NCBI GenBank assembly: GCA_035288405.1
Contig: DATEAK010000388.1
Span: forward strand, 1-8,084
Length of the DNA: 8,084 nucleotides
From: JACPSX01 sp035288405 [NCBI: bacterium]
Lineage (GTDB): Bacteria; JACPSX01
Direction: 5' to 3'
This document shows, one piece after another, positions 5,604-8,084 of this stretch. The notes beneath the pieces were generated by a model. That model worked only from the letters and a program-made list of their open reading frames with translations. It did not search any database and was not told the origin of the DNA. Made by a program: the position numbers and the translations under genes. How positions within the stretch are numbered: position 1 is the first letter of the stretch; the number at the start of each line of letters is the position of its first letter.

Positions 5604-7517
5604 CTAGATTTCCTCACCTTTCACCCGACTCAGGCGAACCTTCAGGCTGTCCCACCACGCGAAGACGGGGAATCGATTGCACAGGTAGATAGGTGCAAAG
5701 GTCCCCAGGCCCACCAGGTCTGTGAGGATTCCCGGTTTGATGAGCAGCAGGGCTGCGCCCAGGCACAGAATTCGCTGCCACCAGGGCATGGACCTTACAA
5801 TGTAGCCGTTCATGGCGACGGCCAGTGCGAAAACCCCTACGGAGGCTGTGACTACGGCCAGGAGCACTGATGAAGCCGGCCCGACAAGGAGGAGGGCTGG
5901 ATTGTAGGCAAACATGAAGGGGACGATGTAGGCCACGGCCCCGAGCTTGGTGGCCAGGAATCCCGTCTTAGTAGGGTTTCCCCCGGCGATGCCGGCGGCC
6001 ACGTAAGCGGCCAGTGCTTCGGGAGGTGTAATCATGGAAATGCAGGCGTAGTAGATGACGAACAGGTGGGCAATGTAGAGGGGAAGCCCCAGCTTGACGA
6101 GGGCAGGGACCACCAGGGCGATCTGGATGATGTAAGCGGGAATCGTGGGGAGGCCTAGCCCCAAGATCAACGAGGCAATCATGGTGAAGAAAAGCCCCAG
6201 GAAAAGACTCCCCCCGGAGAGACTGAGGATCGAAGCACTGAAGCGCTCTCCCAGGCCCGTGAGGGTTACGCTACCGATGATGATTCCGGACATGGCAGTG
6301 GCAGCCACCACCGGGAGAGAATTCTTGGCTCCCTCTTCCAGCGCGCGCAGGATGTCCCGGTGTCCCATGCGGGTCTCCCGCCGCAAAAAGCTTACGGCTA
6401 GTGCCGCAAAGATGCTGTGGACCGCTGCGAACATGGGGGTATAGCCGGCCATGAGAAGCCCTACAAGCAACATGATCGGGAGCACCAGATGAACCCGAGG
6501 GAAGATGACGTCCCCCCATTGACCCACCTCTTCTTTTTGTAACCCTCTCAGGCCCACGCGGCGCGCCTCCAGATCAAGATTCATCCAGATCCCCATGTAG
6601 TAAAGGACTGCTGGAAGCAGGGAGTACCAGGCGATCGTGATGTAGGGGATTCCCGTGAACTGAGTCATGATGAAGGCCTGGGCTCCCATCACTGGCGGCA
6701 TGAATTGGCCCCCGGTGGAAGCTGCTGCCTCCACGGCCCCGGCAAACTCCGGGCGGTAGCCCGTGCGCTTCATTAGGGGAATGGTGAAGGAACCGGTGGA
6801 AACCACATTGGCCACGGCGCTCCCGGAGATCATTCCCATCAGGCCGCTGGCCAGAACAGCGATTTTCGCCGGACCTGCCCGCAGCCGGCCTGCGGCCAGA
6901 ACCGTAACGTCAATGAGGAATTTACCGAAGCCCGAGGTCTCCAGGAAGGCGGCGAAGATGATGAACAGAACAATGTAGGTTGACGATACGGCCAGAGCGA
7001 TGCCGAAGATTCCGTCCGTGGTAAGGACGAGGTTGTCCAATAGGGTGCCCAAAGTATATCCGGAGTGGCGGAAGATCCCCGGCAGCCAGGGGCCCGCGAA
7101 GGGGTAGGCGAGGAACGCGCAGCAAATAACGGTCAGTCCCATCCCCAGAGTACGGCGCGTGGCTTCCAGGACCAGAGCCACAAAGCCGATTCCGAGGATC
7201 GTCTGCACAGCAGTCAGGTCGGTGACGTAAGCAAAGCGCTCGCCCGAGAGATAGCGGTAGTTCCACAAAAGGTAGCTGATGGAGGCTACCGTAAGGAACA
7301 GGAAAAATCCGCTAAGAACCGTGCGCCACGAGGTTCGGCGCCAGCTTGTTTCCGGAAGAAGACCCATGAGCAGGAGGATCAGAAATCCAAAGGCTACATG
7401 GATGATCCTCTGCAGGTAGCCTTCCAGTGCCCCGAAGACCCCAGTGTAAAGTTGGAACAGGGACATCCCCACGGACAGAACCGATATGGCTGTGGCAAGA
7501 AACCGGCGGAATCCCAC
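5604..7517 (-). CDS. TRAP transporter fused permease, 4TM/12TM (DctQ-DctM, TAXI type)
   Basis: This encodes a 637-residue inner-membrane protein in which the small DctQ-like and large DctM-like TRAP subunits are fused, the usual form in TAXI-type TRAP systems. It should import an organic anion using an ion gradient, with solute delivered by the TAXI binding protein encoded just upstream. The N-terminal DctQ-like part covers about residues 1-130. The DctM part carries the family signatures GMISGSAVANVVSTG (228-242), EAAASTGGQFMPPVMGAQAF (263-282), GLGLPTIPAY (453-462) and CISMITPPEALAAYVAAG (492-509). Further helices follow at about 544-598, and the C-terminus is charged. The start is a GTG with AGGGGGG (7523-7529, minus strand) 5 nt before it. 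A later in-frame ATG at Met18 would cut the first membrane segment. Its 3' end faces the NMT1-like gene across 43 nt. Family is certain; the substrate cannot be told. Confidence 0.95.
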   Translation of the reverse strand: MGFRRFLATAISVLSVGMSLFQLYTGVFGALEGYLQRIIHVAFGFLILLLMGLLPETSWRRTSWRTVLSGFFLFLTVASISYLLWNYRYLSGERFAYVTDLTAVQTILGIGFVALVLEATRRTLGMGLTVICCAFLAYPFAGPWLPGIFRHSGYTLGTLLDNLVLTTDGIFGIALAVSSTYIVLFIIFAAFLETSGFGKFLIDVTVLAAGRLRAGPAKIAVLASGLMGMISGSAVANVVSTGSFTIPLMKRTGYRPEFAGAVEAAASTGGQFMPPVMGAQAFIMTQFTGIPYITIAWYSLLPAVLYYMGIWMNLDLEARRVGLRGLQKEEVGQWGDVIFPRVHLVLPIMLLVGLLMAGYTPMFAAVHSIFAALAVSFLRRETRMGHRDILRALEEGAKNSLPVVAATAMSGIIIGSVTLTGLGERFSASILSLSGGSLFLGLFFTMIASLILGLGLPTIPAYIIQIALVVPALVKLGLPLYIAHLFVIYYACISMITPPEALAAYVAAGIAGGNPTKTGFLATKLGAVAYIVPFMFAYNPALLLVGPASSVLLAVVTASVGVFALAVAMNGYIVRSMPWWQRILCLGAALLLIKPGILTDLVGLGTFAPIYLCNRFPVFAWWDSLKVRLSRVKGEEI

Positions 7518-7522
7518 GCGCG

Positions 7523-7529
7523 CCCCCCT
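7523..7529 (-). promoter_or_regulatory. Ribosome binding site of the TRAP permease
   Basis: Read on the minus strand this is AGGGGGG, 5 nt before the GTG start at 7517. It supports that start over an out-of-frame ATG at 7533. Confidence 0.5.
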
Positions 7530-7548
7530 GCATGGGCCAGCGGAAAGA

Positions 7549-7572
7549 GGCGGCCGCCGTCCGGCAGCCGCC
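7549..7572 (-). other. Intercistronic hairpin between TAXI binding protein and TRAP permease genes
   Basis: On the minus strand GGCGGCTGCC and GGCGGCCGCC pair as a 10-bp stem (one G-U pair) around the tetraloop GGAC. It starts about 10 nt after the stop codon of the binding-protein gene. Only TCTTTCC follows, so it is a poor intrinsic terminator. Hairpins of this type between a binding-protein gene and its permease gene are known in other operons (such as malE-malF) to stabilise the upstream message or limit read-through. That role here is inference. Confidence 0.6.
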
Positions 7573-7582
7573 CGAGATACGG

Positions 7583-8084
7583 CTACTTCATCAATCCCCT
7601 GGACTGGTAGAAGCGAGCTGCACCGGGATGGAACGGGATTCCGAGGTCCCCGCCCATGTCGTTGGGGGATAGACCTTTCATGAACGCGAAGTTCTTCTGG
7701 AGGTCGGGGAGCGCTTCCACCAGCGCTTTTGTGATCTGCTCGGCCAGTGCGTCCGGCATTTCCTTGTTGGCGGCAACATGTACTGATGACTCGAAGGTTG
7801 TCACATCAGAATTGATCTGGGGGTATGATCCCGCCTTGATCGTGTAAGGCCGCAGCCCCTTGTTTTCTCGGCTGAGTTCCCGGATTTTCCCGGGGCTTAG
7901 GCTCAGCAGGCTTACTTTGCGGGCCGAAGCCAGTTCGAGGAACAAGGGATAGGGCACAGAGGTCATGATCAGAAAAGCATCCAGGTGCCCATCCCGCATG
8001 GAATCGATGGAATCTATCTCCCCCAGGAACTGGGGCTGGACATCTTTGTAATCCAGCCCGTGGGCTTTCAGGACCATCTGGTTC
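7583..8084 (-). CDS. TAXI family TRAP transporter solute-binding protein, C-terminal part
   Basis: This frame is open to the right edge of the window, so the N-terminal half is missing; 166 residues are visible before the TAG stop. It resembles the C-terminal lobe of TAXI (TRAP-associated extracytoplasmic immunogenic) binding proteins. Visible family features are the segment SIDSMRDGHLDAFLIMTSVP, corresponding to the usual 'A..AL.DG.IDA' ligand-lobe helix, then PYTIKAGSYPQINSDVTTFE, then AEQITKALVEALPDLQKNFA, and the ending GIPFHPGAARFYQSRGLMK, close to the family's 'PLHPGAERYYREKGL'. It should capture a small organic acid in the periplasm and hand it to the fused DctQM permease encoded 65 nt downstream in the same operon. 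TAXI proteins of this kind often bind glutamate or other dicarboxylates, but nothing visible fixes the ligand. The Met at 8077 is internal, not the start. Confidence 0.9.
   Translation of the reverse strand, partial: NQMVLKAHGLDYKDVQPQFLGEIDSIDSMRDGHLDAFLIMTSVPYPLFLELASARKVSLLSLSPGKIRELSRENKGLRPYTIKAGSYPQINSDVTTFESSVHVAANKEMPDALAEQITKALVEALPDLQKNFAFMKGLSPNDMGGDLGIPFHPGAARFYQSRGLMK

Noticed and set aside
7065-7610. Plus-strand open frame opposite the TRAP permease start
   Set aside because: It is a hydrophilic shadow of the membrane-protein gene on the minus strand. It has no domain and crosses the intercistronic hairpin and the binding-protein 3' end.

Overview
The window is about 8 kb of densely coding, moderately GC-rich bacterial DNA. 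It looks like the chromosome of an uncultured Gram-negative soil or sediment bacterium of the deltaproteobacterial/Desulfobacterota, Binatota or Tectomicrobia kind. That guess rests on periplasmic-type signal peptides, a lipoprotein-like c-type cytochrome, a TRAP-TAXI transporter and an NMT1-type binding protein side by side, which is common in such genomes. No rRNA, tRNA or marker gene is present, so the taxonomy is inference only.

Layout, left to right. (1) Positions 1-3285, plus strand: a binding-protein-dependent ABC importer. It has the C-terminal end of a family-1 solute-binding protein, a fused double-domain permease of the ferric-iron (FbpB/SfuB/AfuB) type, and a matching ATPase with a C-terminal TOBE-like region. 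The genes are 34 and 38 nt apart and look like one operon. (2) Positions 3396-4450, plus strand: a small single-haem cytochrome c with a lipoprotein-like signal, overlapping by one base (TGATG) an SCO1/SenC/PrrC copper-binding thioredoxin-fold protein. This is an exported redox pair of the kind linked to haem-copper oxidase assembly or copper handling, but no oxidase subunit is in view. (3) Positions 4559-5560, plus strand: a stand-alone NMT1/THI5-like (SsuA/TauA-like) periplasmic binding protein with a strong ribosome binding site and no permease or ATPase beside it. (4) Positions 5604-8084, minus strand, converging on the previous gene: a TAXI-type TRAP transporter made of a partial TAXI binding protein (running off the right edge) followed by a fused DctQ-DctM (4TM/12TM) permease. 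A strong intercistronic hairpin lies between them.

Together the genes describe a cell that scavenges small solutes through three different high-affinity binding-protein families. An ATP-driven importer, an ion-gradient-driven importer and an orphan binding protein flank a small copper/cytochrome module. No gene gap exceeds about 110 nt. I see no mobile element, CRISPR array, RNA gene or clearly novel system. The most notable points are the cytochrome-SCO pair without an oxidase and with an odd C-terminal tail, the orphan NMT1 binding protein, and the hairpin inside the TRAP operon.
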